42,502 bases of DNA. It comes from a virus. The first letter of the stretch is position 1; the number at the start of each line of letters is the position of its first letter. This document shows positions 6,580 to 14,055 of the stretch, one piece after another. Location of the stretch: the IMG/VR virus record IMGVR_UViG_3300008517_000084, positions 1 through 42,502 of that record; one strand, 5' to 3'. A model generated the notes under the pieces. The model did no database searches and was not told the origin of the DNA. It worked only from the letters and a program-made list of their open reading frames with translations. The position numbers and the translations under genes were made by a program.

Positions 6580-7064
6580 ACCTGAAGGAAGTGCAGAAGG
6601 CCGGTAACGCTGTGGCAGATCGTCTCGGACTGCCGAAGCTAACCCCGCACCCTATTTGCCTTGCCGGTCAGATGGGTTCCCCCGAGGCAGCAGAAGAACT
6701 CCTGGATAAGCTCTACGCCAAACCAAAACCACCGCCAAAACGTAGGTCCAGACCTCTCGAAGCATCAATCCTTCGGGCCTGCTATCGCTGGCTTGTGAAG
6801 CAGGCCTTCGTTGTACTGGTCGAACGTCGCACTAATATCGCTATGGACCTGGGCAGTGGCCGGTTTATCCGCAGTGGTGTAAAGGGTCGGGCTGATTTGT
6901 GGTGCGTGCTGGACACCGGCACCCACGTAGAGATCGAATGCAAACAACCCGGCAGGGGACTCTCACGCCCTCAGCGATTGTTCCGGGACTACTGCCAGAA
7001 AATGGGCCTCTCGTTCGTCGTTGTCCACAGCCTCAAGGAACTCAAGGAGTTTTTTCAGCTTTAA
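6558..7064 (+). CDS. VRR-NUC domain nuclease
   Basis: The C-terminal half of this 168-residue protein matches the VRR-NUC branch of PD-(D/E)xK nucleases: an early Glu in RPLEASILRACYRWL, then GVKGRADLW (D113), VEIECKQP (E127-C-K129) and SRPQRLF (Q138/Q139 region). Such single-domain phage proteins cut branched or flap DNA. The N-terminal 60 residues contain a Pro/Lys linker (KPKPPPKRRSR). ATG at 6558 follows AGAGAGG, overlapping the previous gene. It ends just before the second promoter. Confidence 0.85.
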   Translation: MARKRTVDLKEVQKAGNAVADRLGLPKLTPHPICLAGQMGSPEAAEELLDKLYAKPKPPPKRRSRPLEASILRACYRWLVKQAFVVLVERRTNIAMDLGSGRFIRSGVKGRADLWCVLDTGTHVEIECKQPGRGLSRPQRLFRDYCQKMGLSFVVVHSLKELKEFFQL

Positions 7065-7071
7065 ATTTGCC

Positions 7072-7100
7072 TTGACGAAACCCATGTCGTATGTTACAAT
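7072..7100 (+). promoter_or_regulatory. Sigma70-type promoter P2 with extended -10
   Basis: TTGACG (7072-7077), a 17-base spacer and TACAAT (7095-7100) preceded by TGT. It shares TTTGCCTTGAC and GTATGTTACAATGGA with promoter P1, one or two bases apart, which suggests a conserved promoter class of this phage. The predicted start near 7107 is about five bases before the ATG at 7112, so the message would be nearly leaderless and the GGAGAAAG at 7101-7108 would be mostly outside it. Confidence 0.85.
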
Positions 7101-7111
7101 GGAGAAAGACG

Positions 7112-8326
7112 ATGGCACGACCGTTGAAATTATCGGCAACAGCAATCGCTCGGTGCAAACGGTGCCCGACATTGTTTCGACTCGCTCACATCCTCGGCAT
7201 TCGCCTCGTCGATTCAACTGAGGCTCAGCGAATCGGCATTGGCTGGCACATGGGGACTCAACTGCTTACAGTTCGGTCAGGGGAAACATGCCCTGTCTGC
7301 CGGAGGAAGCCGGTTTCTTTCGACTGCCCCCTATGCGGGCCGGGGGAGGATCGTATTGTTTCTGAAGTGGACGTTGAGCATCGATTCGACCGCCTGACAA
7401 TCTGGCTCGAAGCGGCCTACCAGCATATCCCGGATAACGTTTCACCCGAAGACTGGGCAGTAGAACGCAATCGCCTACTGGCGGCTCTGCGGGTCTGGGA
7501 CTGGTATTGGACAAACGATGAAGTTGAGACCGTTGCCACGGAGGTACCCTTCGATATTCCATTAGTTCATCCCGAGGGCGGGCACCCTCTTCGAGGTCGG
7601 TTTGTCGGTGTAATTGACCGGCTGATACGCCGCAACGGAACCCTTCAGATCAGTGAGTTCAAGTCCACATCTCGAAATGTGGATTCGGGTTCAACTCTCT
7701 GGAATCGGTTCCGACGGAGCACCCAATCAACGGGTTATATCCTGGCTGCCCGACTTCTTCAGCGGACGGGTGCCCTGGAACAATACGGTGTCAAGCCCGA
7801 CGAGCCCCTTGTTAGTGGGGTTCTTTACGATGTATGGCATAAGCCGTCTACCTCCCTCAAGCGTTTAACCCAGAAGGACTCCGCAGAGTTCCTCGACAGC
7901 AAGAAATACTACGACGGCAGACTCACCGTAAAGGCCGGTCCCCCTGGTAGCTTCTTCATTGAGGGCGACCAAACAGAGGCCATGCCGGGGAAGCGAGAAG
8001 GCACGTTCTCAATTCGTGAGACGCCGACTATGTATTATTTCCGGCTCCTGTCCGAGCTACGAGAGAACGCGGCGACCTACTTCGCCCGCCGGGAATTTCC
8101 TCATACCGATCAGCAATTGAAAGCGTACCAGTGGGAGCGATTCCATCTCTATCAGATGATCCTCACTATGAAACGAACCGGTCATTGGTATTCCAGTGAG
8201 GATCAGTGTGAGACTCCCTGGCACTGCGAGTACCTCCCAATCTGCGATAACCATACGACTATCCCCGACGATGTGGAGCTACCGTCAGGATTCACTCGCA
8301 TTTTCAGCGATAGCAAGAAAGGCTAA
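7112..8326 (+). CDS. RecB/Cas4-like PD-(D/E)xK nuclease with Cys clusters
   Basis: The 404-residue protein has the RecB-family nuclease core: E144, GVIDRL (D169), SEFKST (E182, K184) and QSTGY (Q205...Y209). Cysteines near both ends (C15/C18 and C366/C372/C378) match the split iron-sulfur staple of AddB and Cas4 enzymes. A separate CxxC pair set (C60/C63 and C72/C75) is an inserted zinc knuckle. Family members degrade or resect DNA ends for recombination. ATG at 7112 is chosen over the earlier ATG at 7091, which lies inside the promoter. The Sak4-like ATPase follows five bases later. Confidence 0.85.
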   Translation: MARPLKLSATAIARCKRCPTLFRLAHILGIRLVDSTEAQRIGIGWHMGTQLLTVRSGETCPVCRRKPVSFDCPLCGPGEDRIVSEVDVEHRFDRLTIWLEAAYQHIPDNVSPEDWAVERNRLLAALRVWDWYWTNDEVETVATEVPFDIPLVHPEGGHPLRGRFVGVIDRLIRRNGTLQISEFKSTSRNVDSGSTLWNRFRRSTQSTGYILAARLLQRTGALEQYGVKPDEPLVSGVLYDVWHKPSTSLKRLTQKDSAEFLDSKKYYDGRLTVKAGPPGSFFIEGDQTEAMPGKREGTFSIRETPTMYYFRLLSELRENAATYFARREFPHTDQQLKAYQWERFHLYQMILTMKRTGHWYSSEDQCETPWHCEYLPICDNHTTIPDDVELPSGFTRIFSDSKKG

Positions 8327-8331
8327 AAGAC

Positions 8332-9246
8332 ATGGCTTCACCACGGCCGAACAAGGCGAAATCACCGATGCCCCGGATTCCACCTAAGCCAGCGACCGCT
8401 CGGCCTGCACCACCGCCGCGTCGGCCCACCCGCCGGTCCAAAAAGACGTTCTCAATCGGCACCTGGACCGGCGAGAACGAGGGCGATAAAGTCGTCCTCT
8501 ACGGTACGTCTGGTGTTGGGAAAACATCACTCGCAGCGATGGCTCCGGGTGCTGTGTTTATCGGGGTGGACGATGGTGGACGGCGAATTCGCCACCCCGA
8601 GACAGGCGAGCCACTGCGAGCGGTCACCGGTGTTGAGACTTTCTGCGACGTGCGAGACGCCCTTCATCAGAAGGGACTGGTTTCGGCCGATGAAACTATA
8701 GTCGTAGACACGCTTACCAAGGTCGAACATCTGGCCGAGCCGTATATGTTCGAGACCATCAAGCACGAAAAGGGCGGGACCGTTTCTTGCCTCGAAGGGT
8801 ATGGTTACGGGAAGGGATACACGCATCTGCACGATACCATGCGGTCTCTCCTGCAAGACCTGGATGCCTTGGTTCGGCAGGGTGTGAACGTTGTTCTGAT
8901 CTGTCAGAACATGGCCATTCGCAAAGCCAATCCGGCTGGAACGGACTACCTCTACGACGGCCCCAAGCTCTCCCACCCCAGCAGCGAGAAAAACTCGGTA
9001 CGGCTACTGGTATGCGAGTGGGCCGATCATGTAATAAACGTGTCGTACAAAGATGTCGGTCAGTCGGTGGAGGCTGCTCGGGGAGCCCGGTACGGGAAGG
9101 TCAAGGGTGGGACAACGCGGGTTCTGTATACCCATCCGGAACCGCACTTCTTCGCCAAGTCTCGTACCCTTGAACATCCGACCATTACGTTTGAGGACGT
9201 GGCTGACGGTTCGCTGTGGCATTTCCTGTTCTCGGAGGGAAACTGA
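8332..9246 (+). CDS. Phage RecA-like (Sak4-type, AAA_24) ATPase
   Basis: After a basic Pro-rich tail of about 40 residues comes Walker A GTSGVGKTS (G58-S66), then FIGVDDGG, Walker B ETIVVD (D126) and a VVLICQN strand. This order fits the AAA_24 phage nucleotide-binding family, which includes Sak4 single-strand annealing recombinases. It stands between a RecB-like nuclease and a single-strand-binding-like protein, the usual partners of Sak4. It would load on single strands exposed by the nuclease and pair them. Strand-exchange activity itself is inferred. Confidence 0.85.
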   Translation: MASPRPNKAKSPMPRIPPKPATARPAPPPRRPTRRSKKTFSIGTWTGENEGDKVVLYGTSGVGKTSLAAMAPGAVFIGVDDGGRRIRHPETGEPLRAVTGVETFCDVRDALHQKGLVSADETIVVDTLTKVEHLAEPYMFETIKHEKGGTVSCLEGYGYGKGYTHLHDTMRSLLQDLDALVRQGVNVVLICQNMAIRKANPAGTDYLYDGPKLSHPSSEKNSVRLLVCEWADHVINVSYKDVGQSVEAARGARYGKVKGGTTRVLYTHPEPHFFAKSRTLEHPTITFEDVADGSLWHFLFSEGN

Positions 9247-9248
9247 AC

Positions 9249-9641
9249 ATGAAGAAGATGACGATTCAACCGCGAGGGCCGATGGTTTTGATCCGTCGCC
9301 TGCCCCGAGATGACGAGCGGGGCAAGCACGGTATCCAGATACCAGACATGGCCAAACGAGCATTGTTCAAGGCCGAAGTCCTGCGGAGTGGGGAGGGCGT
9401 TCCGTGCGATGGGAACGCTTCCGGTTTGCGACCCATCGGCCTCAAGCCGGGGGCTATTGTTCTGGTGAAGGACGATCCCCCGAATACCGATCCTCGGGGT
9501 CGTATGATGAGCCGGAATCTGATCCCGATTACAGCAACCGGGGACAACTACCTGGTGAACGAAGCCTACATCTACGCTATCGACAACGCAATTTGCGACG
9601 ACGAAACCCCTTCAGGAGACCAGAACGATGCAGCCGCTTGA
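9249..9641 (+). CDS. GroES-like (Cpn10 fold) protein
   Basis: The 130-residue protein opens MKKMTIQPRGPMVLIRRLPRD, close to the start of Cpn10 (beta strand, Pro, VLI-R). It continues with a mobile-loop-like segment (GKHGIQIPDMAKRALF), EVLRSGEG, LKPGAIVLVKD and ends YLVNEAYIYAID, all matching the co-chaperonin order. Phage co-chaperonins such as T4 gp31 adapt host GroEL to fold the capsid protein. Here the gene sits inside the recombination cassette, not near the capsid genes. The 13-base overlap with the next gene implies co-translation. Confidence 0.75.
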   Translation: MKKMTIQPRGPMVLIRRLPRDDERGKHGIQIPDMAKRALFKAEVLRSGEGVPCDGNASGLRPIGLKPGAIVLVKDDPPNTDPRGRMMSRNLIPITATGDNYLVNEAYIYAIDNAICDDETPSGDQNDAAA

Positions 9642-10479
9642 GCATGAGGGCGTATTCCGGGGCCAGGTCTTGAGTCACGCCGTTGGCGAGACCAAGAATG
9701 GCTACCCGCAGTGGGTAGTCCGCTTGGCCGTAACTGAAAAGTACGACGAGGAAGAGAAACAATGGGAGGACTGGTCGGAGTTCGGTCTGGCCGTTGACGG
9801 CTATCTCGTTCTCTTCGGCGAGAAGGGCCCGTGCGAGATCATCAAGCAAGGTGCCCTTCAGAAGGCAACAGGGTGGGACGCAGAATCGTTCGCCACTTTG
9901 GACGCCCTGGACCTTTCCGAGACCGTTGTTCTGTTCCGTACCGAACTCGATACCTACGAAGGCACGACCCGTCTCAAGGTGACCTGGTTGGACCATACCG
10001 ACGCCTCACCGACCAGAGAGCTTCGCAAGTTGGACGCAACGCAGCTTGCTACCCTCGACGCAAAGTTCGGACTGAAGCAGGCCCCGGCCCCCGTCAAGGC
10101 CCCGACCAAGGCCCCGGCAAAGCCTGCTGCCAAAAAGGCCAAGCCCGCCACCAGGCCCGCCGCCAAGAAGGCGAAGCCTGCCACCAAGGCCCCAGCCAAG
10201 GTTCCAGCCAAGCCGCCTGCCCGGCCTGGTGCCGATGGCCCCGAAGAGACCGATAGTAAGACTTGGGGCGACCCGGAAGTAAGCGGCCAGGAAGCCTGGG
10301 GCACTGTGACTCAGTACAGCCCCGAGGCCGAAGACGATGATCGGAACGCTGCATGGCTCCGTGCAGTTGACGAGATCGCCGGAGCAGATACCGACACGGA
10401 CGAGGTTACTCCGGAGCAATGGGCCTCCATCCGGGACGCGGTACTGAACAACGGCGGCTTGCCCGTCATTCCGTTCTGA
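9628..10479 (+). CDS. Single-strand-DNA-binding-like protein with Ala/Lys/Pro linker
   Basis: Residues 1-145 form a beta-rich domain (GVFRGQVLSHAVGETKNGYPQWVVRLAV...) like the OB-type or DUF669-type proteins placed beside phage recombinases. Residues about 152-200 are a histone H1-like linker with repeated PAAKKAKPAT units. The C-terminal 75 residues are acidic and the protein ends PVIPF, matching the IPF tip by which bacterial SSB recruits partners. It follows the GroES-like gene with overlap and precedes the primase-helicase. A single-strand-binding role is inferred from layout and tip. Confidence 0.7.
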   Translation: MQPLEHEGVFRGQVLSHAVGETKNGYPQWVVRLAVTEKYDEEEKQWEDWSEFGLAVDGYLVLFGEKGPCEIIKQGALQKATGWDAESFATLDALDLSETVVLFRTELDTYEGTTRLKVTWLDHTDASPTRELRKLDATQLATLDAKFGLKQAPAPVKAPTKAPAKPAAKKAKPATRPAAKKAKPATKAPAKVPAKPPARPGADGPEETDSKTWGDPEVSGQEAWGTVTQYSPEAEDDDRNAAWLRAVDEIAGADTDTDEVTPEQWASIRDAVLNNGGLPVIPF

Positions 10480-10506
10480 CCCCTCCGTGTATTTGCCTCC
10501 GTCAGT

Positions 10507-10538
10507 GGGGTGGGAGCGACGTATTTTGCTCCCACCCC
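10507..10538 (+). other. Perfect 11-bp hairpin upstream of primase-helicase
   Basis: GGGGTGGGAGC (10507-10517) pairs perfectly with 10528-10538 around a ten-base loop GACGTATTTT. It occupies the 80-base gap between the SSB-like gene and the primase-helicase. The stem is GC-rich but followed by CGGCCC, not a T-run, so it is not a standard intrinsic terminator. It may limit read-through, protect the upstream message, or be a protein-binding site. Confidence 0.7.
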
Positions 10539-10559
10539 CGGCCCAAACGGGTAAAGAAT

Positions 10560-12812
10560 ATGTCGCCGACGTGGGCTGAAAAACTAGCAGTCTACCAAAC
10601 GAATGTCTTCCCAGCTATGGTTGCACTACTCGGTACACAGCTTGGGGTTTCCTCAGAATCGTTAGCTCGACTGGGGATTGGATGGAAGCCCTCCGATGGT
10701 GCCTGGATTTTTCCGGAGCGGGACGCCCAGGGGGAAATCATTGGCCTCACTCGCCGGTGGCCGAACAACAAACAATGTTGCGAGAAGGGAGCAAAACGTG
10801 GACTTATCTATCCAATCGTTGCTGTCGTTGACGGCTACAACCCTACTCGACAACAGTGGACTCGTGTTTCCCGGCGTAATCCGTGTCCGATTTGCGGAAA
10901 AGAGAAGTGGTGCGGTCTGGACGGGAACGCGGAATACCCGCGTTTCGTGCGGTGTATGGGACAAGAGAACGGAGCCGTTCATCACGACCGTCATGGGGGA
11001 CATATCCACGAACTTATCCCCGGCTCTTTCAAACCTGTTGCAACGCATACAGTCCCGTTACCTTTGTCGGATTCCCCAATCGTCGTGGTGGAGGGAGCCT
11101 CGGACACTGCTGCCGCTCTCGACCTCGGGATGGTCGGAGTCGGACGCCCACAAAGTCTCGGAGGATTGGAATTTCTCCGCACGCTATTGGTGGGACGGAA
11201 TGCGATTGTGGTGGGGGAAAACGACGCCGGGGCTGGACGCCAAGGCATGGAAGCAACCTTTGAGGCCCTTACGGATATATGTCCCGTGGTGGTTAAGGTT
11301 ATGCCACCAGAGGGTGTCAAAGACCTGAGAGCATGGCTGCGAACTGGTCTTACACGACAAGAGCTATTGGACGCCGCCAAGCAGGGGTCTGCTGAAAGCC
11401 AACCGGGGACACTCCATGATGACGCCCCACTTGTTCTTGTTCGACACTGGCTTAAAGAGAACTATACCGATGCCAATATTCTACTTCTCCGCAATCACCG
11501 AGACGTTTGGTATCGATACGATCACGACCACTACGCGGAATACCGGGTGCCGGAGATCAGAAGCAGTCTCTACCGATTCCTCGATACATTGACTATTGCC
11601 AAACAAGGAAAGACCGGTGTGACCCTGGAATCCTACAAGCCCACCCGCCATAAAGTCAATGATGTGGCAGACGCCCTCCTTGCTGACTGTCTGGTGAGTG
11701 GCGACCCGCCCTGCTGGTTGGATGGGCACGAAGGTCCGAACCCCCACGACCTTATTGTGTTCACAAACGGACTGCTCGATGTTGACGCATACCTCCATCG
11801 ACGCCCGGCTCGGCACCCTTTGTCTCCCCGACTGTTCCATTTGGGGTCCACACCGTTTGCATTTGACTCCGGAGCAACCTGCCCCATGTGGGAAGAGTTT
11901 TTAGACCAAGTGTTCTACGGGGACAGCGAGTGCATCAACTTACTACAGGAATGGTTCGGCTATAATCTGATTTCCGATACTCGGTTTCAGAAAATGATGC
12001 TAATGATCGGCCGTCCCGGAAGTGGGAAGGGCACAACACTCCGAGTCCTCTCGGCCCTACTCGGCCGGGGACAATGTGCCCGAAGCTCGTTTCGGGACAT
12101 TACAAGTCCCTTTGGGCTGCAACCACTGATCGGTAAACGTGCGATTCTGTTCCCCGATGCCCATGTCCCTCGGCAAGTAGACGCCATGTACGCCTTAGAA
12201 GTCCTCAAGAGCATCGTTGGGAACGACCCGCTTTCCGTCAACCGCAAGTTCCTACCGCAGATTCCGGACCTCCGACTGCCTGGCCGCATTACTATCGCTG
12301 TGAACGAACTCCCGGAGCTACCAGACCATGCTCGCTCTCTCGAACGTCGGCTGGTCCTATTGAATTACCCCAGATCTTTCGAGGGGAAAGAGGATTGGAC
12401 ACTAGCAGATCGTCTTTGTACTGAGGCTCCGGGTGTCCTGCTGTGGGCGTTGAAAGGACTCTATCGGCTTCGTCAACAAGATGAGTTCACGATCCCATCG
12501 GTGTCAAAATCAGTGATGGAAGAGTTCCGACCCCAGCTTTCACCGGTGGCTGAATTTCTCGATGACTGTACCGATTTTCGTCCGGACCTGTGGGTACCCG
12601 CCCAACAGCTATTCGATTGCTGGATGGGGTGGTCCCGCGAGCGAGGAATTCGTCCCGGTAACCGGGCGAAGTTTGGGGAGCGAGTGCTCCATCAGAAACC
12701 AAGCCTTCGTCGGGAACGCCAACAAATTAACAAAAAGCGGATGCGAGTCTATATCGGTCTGGGACTCACTGGCAAAGCGAAAGACCAGTACCTTATGAGA
12801 GGAAGGCGATGA
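10560..12812 (+). CDS. Primase-helicase (TOPRIM plus SF3 helicase)
   Basis: The 750-residue protein has a zinc-knuckle region (C109, C112, C118, C132), a TOPRIM domain with VVVEGASD (E178) and GENDAG (D222), a linking region, and a D5/P4-type SF3 helicase with Walker A GRPGSGKGTT (from 484). Walker B-like ILFPDAH and the sensor region AVNELPELPDHARSLERR follow. It would unwind the template and lay RNA primers for the Pol A enzyme. ATG at 10560 is preferred over upstream in-frame codons that overlap the SSB gene and the hairpin; its ribosome site (GTAAAG) is weak. Confidence 0.92.
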   Translation: MSPTWAEKLAVYQTNVFPAMVALLGTQLGVSSESLARLGIGWKPSDGAWIFPERDAQGEIIGLTRRWPNNKQCCEKGAKRGLIYPIVAVVDGYNPTRQQWTRVSRRNPCPICGKEKWCGLDGNAEYPRFVRCMGQENGAVHHDRHGGHIHELIPGSFKPVATHTVPLPLSDSPIVVVEGASDTAAALDLGMVGVGRPQSLGGLEFLRTLLVGRNAIVVGENDAGAGRQGMEATFEALTDICPVVVKVMPPEGVKDLRAWLRTGLTRQELLDAAKQGSAESQPGTLHDDAPLVLVRHWLKENYTDANILLLRNHRDVWYRYDHDHYAEYRVPEIRSSLYRFLDTLTIAKQGKTGVTLESYKPTRHKVNDVADALLADCLVSGDPPCWLDGHEGPNPHDLIVFTNGLLDVDAYLHRRPARHPLSPRLFHLGSTPFAFDSGATCPMWEEFLDQVFYGDSECINLLQEWFGYNLISDTRFQKMMLMIGRPGSGKGTTLRVLSALLGRGQCARSSFRDITSPFGLQPLIGKRAILFPDAHVPRQVDAMYALEVLKSIVGNDPLSVNRKFLPQIPDLRLPGRITIAVNELPELPDHARSLERRLVLLNYPRSFEGKEDWTLADRLCTEAPGVLLWALKGLYRLRQQDEFTIPSVSKSVMEEFRPQLSPVAEFLDDCTDFRPDLWVPAQQLFDCWMGWSRERGIRPGNRAKFGERVLHQKPSLRRERQQINKKRMRVYIGLGLTGKAKDQYLMRGRR

Positions 12813-13573
12813 CTGATTACATGGACCGAGAACATCGGAGGCTACAAGAACAGGTAGACGCAGGGGAGCTACTGAGTGACACTGAAAACAGAGTGCTGTG
12901 TGACTACCGGCAAGGTCGGCCTTTGTTTCAAAAGTTCCCCAAAATTCCTCGGTTCTCTCGGGATATTGTTATCACCGAGAAGATCGATGGAACAAATGCC
13001 CAAGTTTTCATCAGCGAGGGCGGTGATATTATGTGGGTGGGGAGCCGAAATCGTTGGCTAACAGATACCGAAGATAATTACAGCTTCCGGGCCTGGGCAC
13101 GAGAACATGCTGATGAACTTCGGCAACTTGGTCCCGGCCGACACTGCGGCGAGTGGTGGGGACAAGGGATTCAACGAAACTACGGTCTAACAGAACGGCG
13201 ATTCAGTCTGTTCAACGTCTCCCGTTGGACTGACTTGATACACGAAAAACCCGGCCCCCTCTGTGAGGGGTTCTACTTGGACAACCTCGAAGAACCAATC
13301 GTGCGGCAGCCTGCCCCCATTTGTTGTCATGTAGTGCCGATTCTTTATGTCGGGCCGTGGAGACTCGACAACATTCAGCAATGGGGCGAAGAAATGGATG
13401 CCTTATCCGATACGATGTTCGCTTTAGGGGACGGCGGTAGTCGGGCAGCCCCCGGTTTTAAAGACCCCGAAGGCGTCGTGGTCTTCCACGGACAGAGCGG
13501 GCGTCTGTTCAAGAAGACATTCAAGGGCGACGAGTATCAAGTCCAGAAGAAAGGGAGTAAACATGGCTCTTGA
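12809..13573 (+). CDS. RNA ligase, Rnl2-type nucleotidyltransferase
   Basis: The 254-residue protein contains the ligase motifs: motif I ITEKIDGTN with nucleophile K58, motif III-like HCGEWWGQGIQRNYG, motif IV EGVVVF and motif V LFKKTFK. Length and motif set fit the short T4 Rnl2-like RNA ligases rather than DNA ligases. Phage RNA ligases seal breaks in tRNA made by host anticodon nucleases. No polynucleotide kinase partner was recognised in the window, but a tRNA-Glu gene is at 42258-42329. ATG overlaps the primase stop (ATGA). Confidence 0.9.
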   Translation: MTDYMDREHRRLQEQVDAGELLSDTENRVLCDYRQGRPLFQKFPKIPRFSRDIVITEKIDGTNAQVFISEGGDIMWVGSRNRWLTDTEDNYSFRAWAREHADELRQLGPGRHCGEWWGQGIQRNYGLTERRFSLFNVSRWTDLIHEKPGPLCEGFYLDNLEEPIVRQPAPICCHVVPILYVGPWRLDNIQQWGEEMDALSDTMFALGDGGSRAAPGFKDPEGVVVFHGQSGRLFKKTFKGDEYQVQKKGSKHGS

Positions 13574-13862
13574 TTTCTTCCGACACATAATCGCCCCTAG
13601 TATGCGGAAAGCCAAACCGCTCCGCATTAAACTCTCCCCGGAGGGGAAAGCCACACTGAGGGCGAGGCTCAAGGAGCAAGGCCACGATATAACAGATGAG
13701 GAACTCGACGAAGAACTCGGGAAGCTCCAACAAAAAGTTTCCACCCTGTTAGAATCTGACCTAGACGCCGTGGTGGAACGGGCCGAGAAGTTAACCCACC
13801 CCTTACCAGAGAGGAAACACTGTGGGCCAAAACGGAAAGGGGAGCACCCAACGCCCCTTTAA
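13563..13862 (+). CDS. Hypothetical protein (99 aa)
   Basis: ATG at 13563 overlaps the RNA ligase by 11 bases and follows AGAAAGGGAG. The protein has an N-terminal membrane-neutral segment MALDFFRHIIAPSMRK, a helical Lys/Glu-rich middle (EELDEELGKLQQKVSTLLESDL) likely to form a coiled coil, and a basic Cys/His end that overlaps the next gene. It is not recognised as a known family. Confidence 0.6.
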   Translation: MALDFFRHIIAPSMRKAKPLRIKLSPEGKATLRARLKEQGHDITDEELDEELGKLQQKVSTLLESDLDAVVERAEKLTHPLPERKHCGPKRKGEHPTPL

Positions 13863-14055
13863 TCGGAAGAAGTGGAACGAAAACTGGTCACGAATTTTCG
13901 GAGAGAAGGACGATGGAAAGCACCAACGAAACCAGGACGTTTGCGACGGGAGCAATAAGGGACGGGGCAAGCAGGAAACCAATGCTGCAATTGATCTCCC
14001 CCCATGCTTTGTTTCGTCTCGGCGAGTGGCTGCGGATCGCCTGTCAGGACCGTAA
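13822..14055 (+). CDS. Small basic phage protein, GTG start (77 aa)
   Basis: GTG at 13822 follows AGAGAGGAAACACT. Its first 33 residues (GQNGKGSTQRPFNRKKWNENW, then SRIFGEK) match a pattern common in short phage proteins: a basic start, QRP and a W-x-IFG end. The rest overlaps the following gene for about 140 bases and looks unstructured, so the functional part may be only the N-terminal third. The function of such proteins is unknown to me. Confidence 0.4.
   Translation: MGQNGKGSTQRPFNRKKWNENWSRIFGEKDDGKHQRNQDVCDGSNKGRGKQETNAAIDLPPCFVSSRRVAADRLSGP

Noticed and set aside
6765-6947. Small minus-strand frame inside the VRR-NUC gene
   Set aside because: No ribosome site and it opposes a gene with clear catalytic motifs.
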